NCBI RefSeq assembly: GCF_003333265.1 | Contig: NZ_QOLB01000161.1 | Location: forward strand, 1-59,256 | DNA: 59,256 nt | Source of the DNA: Candidatus Halocynthiibacter alkanivorans | GTDB lineage: Bacteria > Pseudomonadota > Alphaproteobacteria > Rhodobacterales > Rhodobacteraceae | Reading direction: 5' to 3' | Notes under the pieces: model-generated | What the model was told of the DNA's origin: nothing | The model's input: only the letters and a program-made list of their open reading frames with translations | The model's database searches: none | Translations under genes and position numbers: made by a program | In this document: positions 1 through 8,308 of the stretch, piece by piece | Layout of the letters: every line of letters starts with the position of its first letter | Position numbering within the stretch: the first letter of the stretch is position 1

Positions 1-992
1 AACAGTGAAGCTGTTAATCACATCATCGACCCGAAAGCCTAGTGACCAGATATGCAGTAGTTTGTTCATCGATTGAACCAAACCGCCCACATATCTCTTC
101 AGATATTAAATTTTCAAAAAACACCGGAGGTCAAAAATCAACGAGGGCGCCAGATCTCCGGCACCACCCGCTCAACTCTTATCTCCGCTACCCCGGCAAA
201 CCGTCCGCATCGCTGCGTCCCTGCCCTCCGGAGCACCCCGTCCTTGCTTGCGTTTCCGTGTCGCCCGGCCGGTGAAGTGGGTTTTAGGCCCAGTAACCCA
301 AAGCCGCAAGCGCTAAATCACACAAAGATCCACTTTCCACCCAAAAACCTCGTAACCTTCTGAAAATAAACAATCTTAATCTTCAAATGACCGCAAGACC
401 CGGCAGCAATGCCCCCCGCCCCCACGGAAACAGACCATCTCACAACACACGCAGGCAACGACCCGATGCCCATTGGTGCCGCGACCATCGGTTTGTCGCG
501 GCCACCTCTGCGCAGACAACTCAACAACTTGCTGGCGGATCACGTTCAGTATTCGCTCTGCCTTCTGCAGCGGAGTTGCCGCCTTTTGGCTGGCCTTTTC
601 AGAATGGCCCGCCTCCCGCAGCGCGTTCACCTGGGGCAACTGCTCAGAAGTCGCGATTTTCAGCACAATCATCAGACAGCCGGTCAATGCACTGTTTAAT
701 CTCAGTCAGCAGCGTTTCGAGCCCTTCGAAACGGGCGGTCATATCCAGATTCTCCGAGCGCGCCTGCACATCACTCAGGATATCGAACATCCGTTCACCA
801 CAAACGGGTTGAGGAAATTCTGTTGCGGTGCGGTCAGGGCTTGCCACGGCACAACAGGACTCCAGCTCGAAATTATACTATCGGCTGATATTCCCAGCTT
901 ACGGGCCGGGTGGATAACGTTTGAGACGGAGGCGCGATGTGGCAACGGTGTTGCGGCTGCAGACCGGTAGGAAATTGCCGCCGGAGAGAAGC
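1..992. other. Region without a convincing gene; possible decayed ORF
   Basis: I see no confident gene here. Frame +1 is open from base 1 to a TAG at 40-42 (13 codons, ending HIIDPKA), which could be the 3' end of a gene lying to the left, but 13 codons prove nothing. On the minus strand about 376-847 there are two overlapping frames with helix-like composition: one ends in EIKQCIDRLSDDCAENRDF, the other runs through QVNALREAGHSEKASQKA and AERILNVIRQQVVEL. They would join if one frameshift were allowed, so a decayed small gene is possible. No family is recognised. Confidence 0.35.
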
Positions 993-2051
993 TCAGGATT
1001 GCCCGGATGGTTTTAGCGGGTGATGGTCCGCCGGCCGTTGCCCGGGGTATTGGTACCCGGGGTGGCGCCGCCCTGCGCGCCGGTATCCGCTGCGCCGCAA
1101 CACCCGAGTTGCAGATGCGGCCGGCCCCCAGCATCTCAGGTCCAGCCCCGTCAGCCTGGCCAGCGCAGCGCGCTCAGGCAGATATTGCCCCGCCAGGATA
1201 TGGGCGGTTGCATCCCCCAATGCGGGTACCCGGCGGGAGGCACCGTTTATCTGCTGTCTGATCTTTTCACGCAGATCCCGCGGCATCAGACGTTTTAGCA
1301 CGCGTTGCAATTTTCCGGGCATCCGGATCATGCGCTCAACTGCCGGAAACGCGGGCACACCCGACAGGTTCACCGTTGCATTGACCCGCTCATTCAGCCG
1401 GACCTCACAGGGTGCGAGCTCCAGAAACTCACAAAGCATCTGCCAGCTGCGTGGTGCATCTGTCTGAAGGTCCTCATATAACAGGAATAAGATCTGACCC
1501 GGCGCGAATAGCCGGGTGTAGCTTTTGATCTGCTCCAGGTAATGGCCGTTTGCCGCATAGCCATGCCCCCAGCTCCAGCCCGCCTGCATCCGGCTCAGTT
1601 CCGCCTCCAGCGCATCTTCAAATTTGTGGAGATTTTCCAGGCCGTCTCGCAGGTGGTGAAGATACTGGGAAAATGCCCGGCGCACCGGATCCCGCAAAAT
1701 AATAATAATTTTTGCATCCGGTCGAGCCTGGTTTATCCTGGCGGCAGCGCCGGCATCGGTAAGATAGACCGGAGACACATCCCCCCTGAGCTTATCGCGA
1801 GCACCGGCATACAGCATTTTGTAATCGGCAGCGGTCACTGTAATCAGCGCGACATAGTTGGCGTCAAAATGGCCGGCACGCGGCGCCGCATCCACGCCGC
1901 CAAAACTGAAAAATCCTGGTTCCTTTACATCTGGCAGGCAGACATCCTTGTGCTGGCGCAACCAGGACCACAGGGCCGTGGTGCCCGACTTTGCAGCGCC
2001 TACGATGTAAAACTCAGGATAACTCTGGGTACACCTGGAAAAATCTGTCAT
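993..2051 (-). CDS. PAPS-dependent sulfotransferase domain protein
   Basis: This is a 352-residue sulfotransferase-fold protein that probably moves a sulfuryl group from PAPS to a carbohydrate or other hydroxyl acceptor. Near the N-terminus FYIVGAAKSGTTALWSWL is the 5'-phosphosulfate-binding loop. IIIILRDPVRRAFSQYLHH near residue 130 is the 3'-phosphate-binding motif, with the Arg and Ser expected there. The start is supported by AAAGGAG eight bases upstream of the ATG. The C-terminal ~40 residues are Arg/Gly/Pro-rich and unlike the fold, so the last part may be a read-through after a small frameshift. The gene stands alone. A second, unrelated-looking sulfotransferase lies in the polysaccharide locus at 43727-44719, so this one may also modify surface polymers, but that is inference. 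Confidence 0.85.
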   Translation of the reverse strand: MTDFSRCTQSYPEFYIVGAAKSGTTALWSWLRQHKDVCLPDVKEPGFFSFGGVDAAPRAGHFDANYVALITVTAADYKMLYAGARDKLRGDVSPVYLTDAGAAARINQARPDAKIIIILRDPVRRAFSQYLHHLRDGLENLHKFEDALEAELSRMQAGWSWGHGYAANGHYLEQIKSYTRLFAPGQILFLLYEDLQTDAPRSWQMLCEFLELAPCEVRLNERVNATVNLSGVPAFPAVERMIRMPGKLQRVLKRLMPRDLREKIRQQINGASRRVPALGDATAHILAGQYLPERAALARLTGLDLRCWGPAASATRVLRRSGYRRAGRRHPGYQYPGQRPADHHPLKPSGQS

Positions 2052-2630
2052 ACGCGGGCTCCTTTATCCCGTGGCCGCAGCAAAGATTGCGCAGGCCCCA
2101 CGTCCCGGGCCTGCGTGAATGAAATCTGTTGCAGCCAGAACAAAATCATCTGTGTCCGGGTGCGCGCGCGCCGCCCAAGGGACCATCTTGCGTGGCCTTA
2201 TACCCCCTCAGAGCACGGTCTCCCATTGTCAGATAACTGCCTTGGGGACGACAATGGGAACGTCGTTGGCTGCGGATGAATGGATCAATTGGGGTATCGC
2301 TCACCCGGCCGGTTCAGCCTCCGACAGAGAAAGCATGACAACTGCATTAACCAAGTTCAATCGCACGGGCGGACAGGGGCTGGGGCAAACAAGTCGAATT
2401 GACGCCAACGGATATGGGGGCACAGCCATAGGGCGCACCGCCCTGTCCGGACGGGTTGGTCTGCACGTTGCTAAGGCCGGGCGGGCCGGAACGCCGCATT
2501 GCACTGCGTCGGCGCAGCTCAGCCAGGTTTTCAGGCACGCCGGTCATGGTTTCCTGGGCTTCTGTCTGAGCAGCTTCAGCGTTCAAATGATCCGCCACGC
2601 GCCGGGGCAGCCTGTGGGCGCAAGTTCAGA
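2052..2630. other. Intergenic region, no convincing gene
   Basis: About 580 bases separate the sulfotransferase from the malonyl-CoA synthetase gene. Short open frames exist on both strands but none has a ribosome binding site or a recognisable product. The one clear structure is the inverted repeat at 2221-2259, listed separately. A fragment of a lost gene on the minus strand (2347-2598, containing AEAAQTEAQETMTGVPENL) is possible but unsupported. Confidence 0.4.
2221..2259 (-). terminator. Stem-loop downstream of the malonate operon
   Basis: TCCCATTGTC (2221-2230) pairs perfectly with GACAATGGGA (2250-2259) across a 19-base loop. It lies about 370 bases beyond the stop of the malonyl-CoA synthetase gene, the last gene of the leftward operon. 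There is no U-run, so it is either a Rho-dependent end, an mRNA-stabilising hairpin or a binding site. Confidence 0.35.
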
Positions 2631-4145
2631 TCAGCCCTGAAACACATCGCGGAACTGATCTCTCAACAGGTTTTTTTGCACTTTCCCCATCGTATTGCGC
2701 GGCAGTTCATCAATCACTTTTATCATTTTGGGGGCTTTAAAGCGCGCCAGACCATCTGAAACCGCCTGATCAATCGCCCCGAGGTTCAGCGCCTGTTCTC
2801 CGTCCGCGACCAGCACCGCCAGCACACTTTCGCCAAAATCGGGATGTGGCACCCCGATCACGGCGCTTTCAGACACGCCTGGCTGATCATCCAGCAACAG
2901 CTCAATCTCTTTGGGATAGATATTAAAACCACCGGAAATAATCATGTCTTTGTTGCGCCCGACGATGTGAATATAACCCTGCTCATCGATGCGTCCCAGG
3001 TCGCCAGTGATAAAAAACCCGTCTTCGCGCAACTCTTCGCGGGTTTTCTCCGGCATCTGCCAGTAGCCCGGAAATACATTGGGACCGCGCACTTCGATCT
3101 GACCAATCCGTCCCTGCGGCAGGTTGGCGCCCGTAACTGCATCGGTGATTTTCAGCTCAACGCCTTCAAGCGCGAAACCGACGGTGCCGGCACGGCGCTC
3201 GCCATCATATGGGTTTGAGGTGTTCATATTGGTCTCGGTCATGCCGTAGCGTTCCAGAATGCGGTGGCCGGTGCGGCTCTCAAACCGGATATGGGTTTCG
3301 GCCAGCAGAGGCGCTGAACCGGAGGTGAACAGACGCATGTGCCGGGTTAGTTCTGGCGTGAAACGAGCGTCACCAAGCAGCCTTGTGTAAAGGGTCGGCA
3401 CCCCCATCATTGTGGTGGCGGCCGGCATAAGTGCGATCACCTGGTCCAGATCAAACCGGGGCAGAAAAATCATCGCACCACCAGCCATCAGAGTGACATT
3501 GCTGGCGACAAACAAGCCGTGACTGTGAAAGATGGGCAACGCATGCAAAAGCACATCCTGATCGCTGAAACGCCAGCACTCCACCAGCGTGCGTGCATTG
3601 CTCAGCAAATTGTCCTGGGTCAGCATCGCTCCTTTGGAGCGCCCGGTGGTGCCCGACGTATAGAGCAGTGCAGCCAGATCTCCGCCATCGCGGGCGACGG
3701 TGTCAAAACTGTCGGGCTGGGTTTTGGCGCAGTCCGCAAACGTGCCGCTGCCATCCCCGTTCAGGGTAAACAACTGCGTGCCGGCATCCTGGCACATCGG
3801 CTGCAGCGCGTCCTGCCCGGCACCATCACACAGAAAAACCGACGCGGTGCTGTTGGTGATAAAATAGTCAATCTCAGAGACGGTATATGCGGTGTTCAGC
3901 GGCAAAAACACCAGCCCGGCCTGGGCGCAGGCGGCATAGACTGCCAGTGCCTCCGGCGATTTTCCGACCTGAACTGCCACACGATCGCCTGGTTCAAGCC
4001 CCAGTCCGGCAAAGGTATTGGCATAGCGGGCCGCCATCGCGAGGAAGTCTTTATAAGAAAGGACGGAGCCATCCGGCAAAAAGAGAAACGGTGTGTCCCG
4101 CCCCTGGTTTGCACCAAAGAGAGTGTCATAAAGGGGATTGCTCAT
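2631..4145 (-). CDS. matB: Malonyl-CoA synthetase (MatB-type acyl-CoA ligase)
   Basis: This 504-residue ANL-family ligase makes malonyl-CoA from malonate, CoA and ATP in the cytoplasm. The adenylate loop YTSGTTGRSKGAM is near residue 160. HALPIFHSHGLFVASNVTL and ERYGMTETNMNTSNPYDGE match the MatB subfamily closely, including the stretch that shapes the malonate pocket, and the C-terminal PRNTMGKVQK carries the catalytic Lys. Length equals the usual ~500. An upstream in-frame start at 4292 would add 49 residues with no homology, so I chose the ATG at 4145. It is the last gene of the GntR-TctCBA operon, so the transporter probably brings in malonate or a close dicarboxylate. No malonyl-CoA decarboxylase (MatA) is present beside it, unlike classic mat operons. 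Confidence 0.92.
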   Translation of the reverse strand: MSNPLYDTLFGANQGRDTPFLFLPDGSVLSYKDFLAMAARYANTFAGLGLEPGDRVAVQVGKSPEALAVYAACAQAGLVFLPLNTAYTVSEIDYFITNSTASVFLCDGAGQDALQPMCQDAGTQLFTLNGDGSGTFADCAKTQPDSFDTVARDGGDLAALLYTSGTTGRSKGAMLTQDNLLSNARTLVECWRFSDQDVLLHALPIFHSHGLFVASNVTLMAGGAMIFLPRFDLDQVIALMPAATTMMGVPTLYTRLLGDARFTPELTRHMRLFTSGSAPLLAETHIRFESRTGHRILERYGMTETNMNTSNPYDGERRAGTVGFALEGVELKITDAVTGANLPQGRIGQIEVRGPNVFPGYWQMPEKTREELREDGFFITGDLGRIDEQGYIHIVGRNKDMIISGGFNIYPKEIELLLDDQPGVSESAVIGVPHPDFGESVLAVLVADGEQALNLGAIDQAVSDGLARFKAPKMIKVIDELPRNTMGKVQKNLLRDQFRDVFQG

Positions 4146-4331
4146 AACGGATCTTTCATAAATCTGAAGAATATTTTCAACGCAGATGATCTGGCCGGGC
4201 TCCGTCCTGTCGACCACAGCGCGGCCCGGCGTTGAAGAAACGCCAGCGCCGCTGGGGGCGCTGGCGGAAAACGGACCGCTCTCACAGGACAAACCGGGAT
4301 CTGCTCCTGTTCCTGTGTCTGAGCCGCGGCT

Positions 4332-5822
4332 TTACGCGGCGGCCGCTTTTCTGCGGCGCAGGCGGACCTCACTGATCAAAGGCAGCGAGACCGACAGCAC
4401 CGTCAGGATCAGCAGAGTCACCACAATCGGGCGCCCGAGAAAGCCGGTCCATTGATGATCGAAGATGATAAGCGACTGTTTCAGAGTACCTTCAACCAGA
4501 CCTCCAAGGATGAGCCCCATGATGATCGGCGCCGCCGCAAAGCCGTACCGCTGCGCCCCGAAGCCCAGCAACCCGGCAAAAATCATCGTCCAGACATCCA
4601 GCAGCGACTGGTTCAACGCATAGGCGCCGACGCAGGACAAGATAAAGACCGAAGGCCAAAGAAACTGGATCGGGATCAGGGTGATGCGGGCAAACAGTTT
4701 GGCACCAAAAAACCCGAACAGACCGAAGGCCAGATTGGCAATAAGCATGGCGAGGAAGATTGAATACAACAGCGTCGGCTGTTCTGTGAACAGATGCGGG
4801 CCGGGCCGCAGCCCCTGCGCCATCAACGCGCCGAGGATAATGGCGGTGGTGGCGCTGCCGGGAATACCGAGTGCCAGTGTCGGCACCATCGCCGCCCCGG
4901 TTGCCGCGTTATTGGCCGCCTCCGGCCCGGCAATACCGCGCAGGTCTCCCTTGCCGAACTGCGACTTGTCTTTGGCAAAGCGCTTGGCTTCATTGTACCC
5001 CATCATCGCCGCGACCGTGCCGCCCTCGGCGGGCAGCAGTCCAATGAAAGAGCCGATACCGCAGGAGCGCGCAATGGTGCCAAAGCAGCTTTTGATCTCA
5101 GCCCAGTCCGGCAGACGCACCGCATTCAGCGCAATCGCCACCCTGCCCTCGTTCAGCTTGCCCGATTGTTTGATGAACTCCGCACCGGCAAACAAGCCGA
5201 TCATCACCGGAATGAAATTGATACCCTCAGACAATTCCCAATTGCCAAAGGTAAAGCGCTCGATCCCGGTGGTGAAATCCATACCCACCGTCGCGATCAG
5301 CACGCCGATCGCACCACCGATCAGGTTTTTAATCGCGCTTTCGCCGCTGATCGTTGCCAACATCGACAGACCAAACAGCGCCAGCGCAAAATATTCCGGC
5401 GGACCGAAATTATAGGCCAGCCGCGACAACAGCGGCGCTGCCACGATCAGAACAATGATCGAGAATATGCCGCCGATGACCGACGACACGGCTGCCATGC
5501 CCAGCGCTTTGCCCGCATAGCCTTTCTGGGCCAGCGGATAGCCGTCAAATGCGGTGGCGGCGGCGGGTGGCGCGCCGGGCGCATTCACCAGAATAGCCGT
5601 GATAGAACCGCCAAAGGTCCCCGCGCAATACAGCGCCGACAGCAAAGCGATTGCCGGCACCGGATCCATTGACAATGTAAAGGGCAACAGCAGCGCCGTG
5701 GCCATTGTTGAGCTGAGCCCCGGCATGGCCCCCACCAGCACTCCGCCGAGGGTTCCAAGGATCACAATACCAAGCAGGTACGGATCTGAAAATCCCGCCA
5801 GAGCAAGCAGAAAACTGTCCAT
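4332..5822 (-). CDS. tctA: Tripartite tricarboxylate transporter, large membrane subunit TctA
   Basis: This 496-residue integral membrane protein is the large (about 12-helix) subunit of a TTT secondary transporter, which couples ion gradients to carboxylate uptake with a periplasmic receptor. Family motifs are visible: LGGVLVGAMPGLSSTMATALLLPFT near residue 30, NAPGAPPAAATAFDGYPLAQKG near 80, GLLPAEGGTVAAMMGYNEAKR near 260 and LALGIPGSATTAIILGALMAQGLRPGP near 320. GGAGAAA precedes the ATG at a normal distance. It follows tctB and tctC in the same direction with only 58 bases between it and tctB. The neighbouring MatB suggests malonate as substrate. TTT substrates cannot be read from sequence, so this rests on context. 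Confidence 0.93.
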   Translation of the reverse strand: MDSFLLALAGFSDPYLLGIVILGTLGGVLVGAMPGLSSTMATALLLPFTLSMDPVPAIALLSALYCAGTFGGSITAILVNAPGAPPAAATAFDGYPLAQKGYAGKALGMAAVSSVIGGIFSIIVLIVAAPLLSRLAYNFGPPEYFALALFGLSMLATISGESAIKNLIGGAIGVLIATVGMDFTTGIERFTFGNWELSEGINFIPVMIGLFAGAEFIKQSGKLNEGRVAIALNAVRLPDWAEIKSCFGTIARSCGIGSFIGLLPAEGGTVAAMMGYNEAKRFAKDKSQFGKGDLRGIAGPEAANNAATGAAMVPTLALGIPGSATTAIILGALMAQGLRPGPHLFTEQPTLLYSIFLAMLIANLAFGLFGFFGAKLFARITLIPIQFLWPSVFILSCVGAYALNQSLLDVWTMIFAGLLGFGAQRYGFAAAPIIMGLILGGLVEGTLKQSLIIFDHQWTGFLGRPIVVTLLILTVLSVSLPLISEVRLRRRKAAAA

Positions 5823-5880
5823 GATTAAATTTCTCCGATTATTGCAGACTGGCCCACGCGGTTGCGCGTTTCATCCGGGC

Positions 5881-6387
5881 CTAAAACAGTTTTCCCAACA
5901 GGTTAATGATCAGTCCGGGTGGAAAGTTGACGTCGAGCACAACGCCGAACAGCATATAAATAGCGAATGGAAACAGCAGCGCATAAGCGATCAGGCCCGC
6001 CGATTTCCCGGCGCCCCAGATCAGTGGCATCACGACGCAAAACAACGTCATCGCCGCAAGCGGTCCAATCGCCTCAAATGCAATTGCGAATGCAACCATC
6101 AGTGCGCCGGTCATCAACATGACCGGTTTTGGAAAATCCCGTGCGCGATCTTTGTGTTGCAGGCCAAGCGCCATCATAACAACTGTAAGAGACGCAATCA
6201 CCGCAAGCACCATGCGGGGAAACGTTGCTGGTTGTACATTCTGGGCCAGCGCCGCCGGAGCCTCCCCGATGTCAAAGGAGATCCAGTAAGTCACCGCCGT
6301 GAAGGCGAGCACCACCGCACCGATGGCAAGATCCCGTGGTAAACGACCCGCTTGCGCGGGCCGTTTCATCTGTTGCTGAACCGTCAT
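5881..6387 (-). CDS. tctB: Tripartite tricarboxylate transporter, small membrane subunit TctB
   Basis: This 168-residue protein has four hydrophobic segments (around residues 20-40, 55-75, 90-120 and 135-160), the typical size and layout of TctB, the poorly conserved small subunit of TTT carriers. Its ATG overlaps the stop of the tctC gene (bases shared at 6387), so the two are translationally coupled. Identification depends on position between tctC and tctA as much as on sequence. Confidence 0.88.
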   Translation of the reverse strand: MTVQQQMKRPAQAGRLPRDLAIGAVVLAFTAVTYWISFDIGEAPAALAQNVQPATFPRMVLAVIASLTVVMMALGLQHKDRARDFPKPVMLMTGALMVAFAIAFEAIGPLAAMTLFCVVMPLIWGAGKSAGLIAYALLFPFAIYMLFGVVLDVNFPPGLIINLLGKLF

Positions 6388-7382
6388 CAGAGCAAACCAA
6401 GCTCCTTGAGCGCGGTCTGGCTGTCGACGAAGATCCGGTCGATATGGTCGTTCCAGCCGTCCATGCCAACCACAGAGGAACCGGTCATGCCGCCGCTTGC
6501 CAGATAGGCCTGGTAGACCGGGTGCTGCATCGCTTTCAACAAGCCCTGCTCGAGCGACTCCATGCGATCCTCTTTGATGCCGGAGAGAACAGCAAAACCG
6601 CGCACCGTGGATACTTTGGCGTCGATCCCCTGCTCCATCGCGGTCATCACGTCGGGAATGCTGCCAATACGTTCGCCTGCCAGGGTCACAACAGGTTTGA
6701 GATCCCCGGACAGAAACTGGCTTTCGCCCTCGGCATAGTTGAGAATTGCCGCATCCATATTGCCGCCAACCAGGCTGGTGACGATGTCGCCGCCGCCCTC
6801 AAAGGGAACGATGGTATATTCAATACCTTCGGCCTTTTTGGCGAAATTGTGCAGACCGACGTGATCAGCACCACCGGCAAAAGTCGTGCCCCATTTCAGC
6901 CCGCCGCTTTTCTCCTTTGAGGCGCGGATCAGATCTTCAAGACTGTTGATCGGGCTGTTTGCCGGCACCGCAACAACGGTCGGATCATCGGTGGCACGCG
7001 CCAGACCAACAAGCTGGTCGATGGTAATCGGTATTTTCTTTTGAATGATCTGGAAAATGTGGCTTTGGGTGATGGTCAAAAAAGTATGCCCGTCACGTGG
7101 CTGAGAATTCAGGTACATCAATGCTGCAGAGCCGCTGCCGCCGCGTTTACTGACCACGGTCATGTCCTGCTTGAACACGCGACGTGCGCGCAACATCATC
7201 ATGCGCGTGGTGATATCAGTGCCACCGCCAGCGCCCGCATGGGTCACCACCCTCATAGTTTGAAAGGGAAAATCTTCCTGTGCAAAAGCAGCACCGGCAA
7301 GCGATGAGCTCATGGCAACACCGCCAAAAGCCGCGGCCCCTTTGAGTAATGTTCTTCGATCTGGTTTATTATATTTGTCCAT
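6387..7382 (-). CDS. tctC: TTT-family periplasmic carboxylate receptor TctC (Bug family)
   Basis: This 331-residue extracytoplasmic receptor binds the carboxylate and delivers it to TctAB. The N-terminus has a twin-arginine-like signal (PDRRTLLKGAAAFGGVAM) followed by a cleavage-like AGAAFAQ, so export may use Tat. The mature part shows the Bug-family fold signatures: MRVVTHAGAGGGTDITTRMM early, LINSLEDLIRAS-like helix, GGADHVGLHNFAKK and the PFEGGGDIVTSLVGGNMDAAI stretch that lines the ligand cleft. A strong GGGAGGG lies just upstream of the ATG. It is the first transporter gene after the GntR regulator, 85 bases downstream of it. Confidence 0.92.
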   Translation of the reverse strand: MDKYNKPDRRTLLKGAAAFGGVAMSSSLAGAAFAQEDFPFQTMRVVTHAGAGGGTDITTRMMMLRARRVFKQDMTVVSKRGGSGSAALMYLNSQPRDGHTFLTITQSHIFQIIQKKIPITIDQLVGLARATDDPTVVAVPANSPINSLEDLIRASKEKSGGLKWGTTFAGGADHVGLHNFAKKAEGIEYTIVPFEGGGDIVTSLVGGNMDAAILNYAEGESQFLSGDLKPVVTLAGERIGSIPDVMTAMEQGIDAKVSTVRGFAVLSGIKEDRMESLEQGLLKAMQHPVYQAYLASGGMTGSSVVGMDGWNDHIDRIFVDSQTALKELGLL

Positions 7383-7467
7383 AGCGCCCTCCCTGACACG
7401 TTTTGGATATTATGAAATTGCGTTATCCTTCTGTTGCCCCTTCAACAGGGCGTTGTGTATTGTCGTT

Positions 7468-8196
7468 TCAGATCCGGCCCCAGGACCGGTTGTCGTCGTC
7501 GTCCTGACCGTCCGCAGCTTCAGACAGTGTCTTTTTAAAACGTTCCGACCCGGACTGAATGTGGCGCAACGCTTGCGCACGAGCAGCGGTCGGGTCGCCA
7601 GAAGCAATGGCGTCCACAATGTCCGCATGTTCGTCCAGTGATTTTGAAATATTCATCGCCACAGACAGACCACGCCGCCGGAACAAATGCATTTCTTTGA
7701 CGAGACTGTCGTAAACACCCTTGGCTTTTTCATTGCGCGCGGCGTCCATAATCATGTCGTGAAATGCGATATTCAGACTGTAATAAGCCGTGCGGTCATC
7801 CGCGACACTGGCTTCCTGCATCAGTTGAAGGTTGTCGCGCAGCGCAGTCAGCAAGTCCGGATCAGGCGCTTCTGCGATATGCTGCGCCGATGCGGCACAG
7901 GCCATCGCGAAAATGGCGCCGCGCAGCTCATAAAGATTGCTGATCTCCTGAATCGTGAGCCGGCGCACATAGGCACCCCGATTGGCCACCAGATCGATCA
8001 GCCCGGAATCCGCCAGCGAGCGGATCGCTTCGCGCATCGTGCCGCGGCTGACGTTCATATCCGTCGCCAGAGCCACTTCGTTCAGCTTCTGCCCCGAGTC
8101 CAGATCGCCAGCCAGGATGCGCCGTTCAATTTCAGACCGCACCTCGCCAGCCAGCGTTTCCCGTTTCGATCCGATAAATGTTTTGTTCTGTTCCAT
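7468..8196 (-). CDS. GntR-family regulator, FCD (FadR-like) subfamily, probable malonate-pathway repressor
   Basis: This 242-residue regulator has an N-terminal winged helix (ALATDMNVSRGTMREAIRSL is the recognition region, about residues 40-60) and an all-helical FCD ligand domain with the metal-binding His/Asp pattern (IAFHDMIMDAARN and the later HADIVDAI and ALRHI histidines). It therefore probably senses a carboxylate. The in-frame start at 8235 lies inside the operator, so I chose the ATG at 8196. It heads the leftward tct-matB operon and faces the CaiB gene. Rhizobial MatR, which controls matABC, belongs to the same subfamily. The duplicated palindrome at 8224-8260 is its likely target, giving control of both divergent operons and of itself. 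Confidence 0.88.
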   Translation of the reverse strand: MEQNKTFIGSKRETLAGEVRSEIERRILAGDLDSGQKLNEVALATDMNVSRGTMREAIRSLADSGLIDLVANRGAYVRRLTIQEISNLYELRGAIFAMACAASAQHIAEAPDPDLLTALRDNLQLMQEASVADDRTAYYSLNIAFHDMIMDAARNEKAKGVYDSLVKEMHLFRRRGLSVAMNISKSLDEHADIVDAIASGDPTAARAQALRHIQSGSERFKKTLSEAADGQDDDDNRSWGRI

Positions 8197-8223
8197 GGCA
8201 CCGACAAAAGCGTGGATCTTAAA

Positions 8224-8260
8224 AAATGTCAACATTTAACATTTCAATTGTCAACATTTA
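8224..8260. promoter_or_regulatory. Duplicated GntR-type operator in the divergent promoter
   Basis: TGTCAACATTTA occurs twice in direct orientation, at 8227-8238 and 8249-8260, exactly 22 bases (about two helical turns) apart. Each copy is also a small palindrome: AAATGTCAACATTT (8224-8237, perfect around the central CA) and AATTGTCAACATTT (8246-8259, one mismatched pair). The TGT-N2-ACA core resembles FadR-subfamily operators. The site sits between gntR (start 8196) and the CaiB gene (start 8309). Confidence 0.7.
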
Positions 8261-8308
8261 CAAACCTGCCTATACAAAACGGAACAGATCCGCAGGGAGA
8301 ACGTGCAT

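Noticed and set aside
2119-2640. Plus-strand 173-codon frame in the gap after the first sulfotransferase
   Set aside because: It has no family match or ribosome binding site and crosses an inverted repeat and the end of matB.
3519-4235. Long plus-strand open frame (238 codons)
   Set aside because: It lies wholly antisense to the clearly conserved malonyl-CoA synthetase gene, has no ribosome binding site and no family motif.
4794-5672. Plus-strand open frame of 292 codons
   Set aside because: It is the antisense shadow of tctA. The composition (many Arg, Gln, His) is typical of such shadows.
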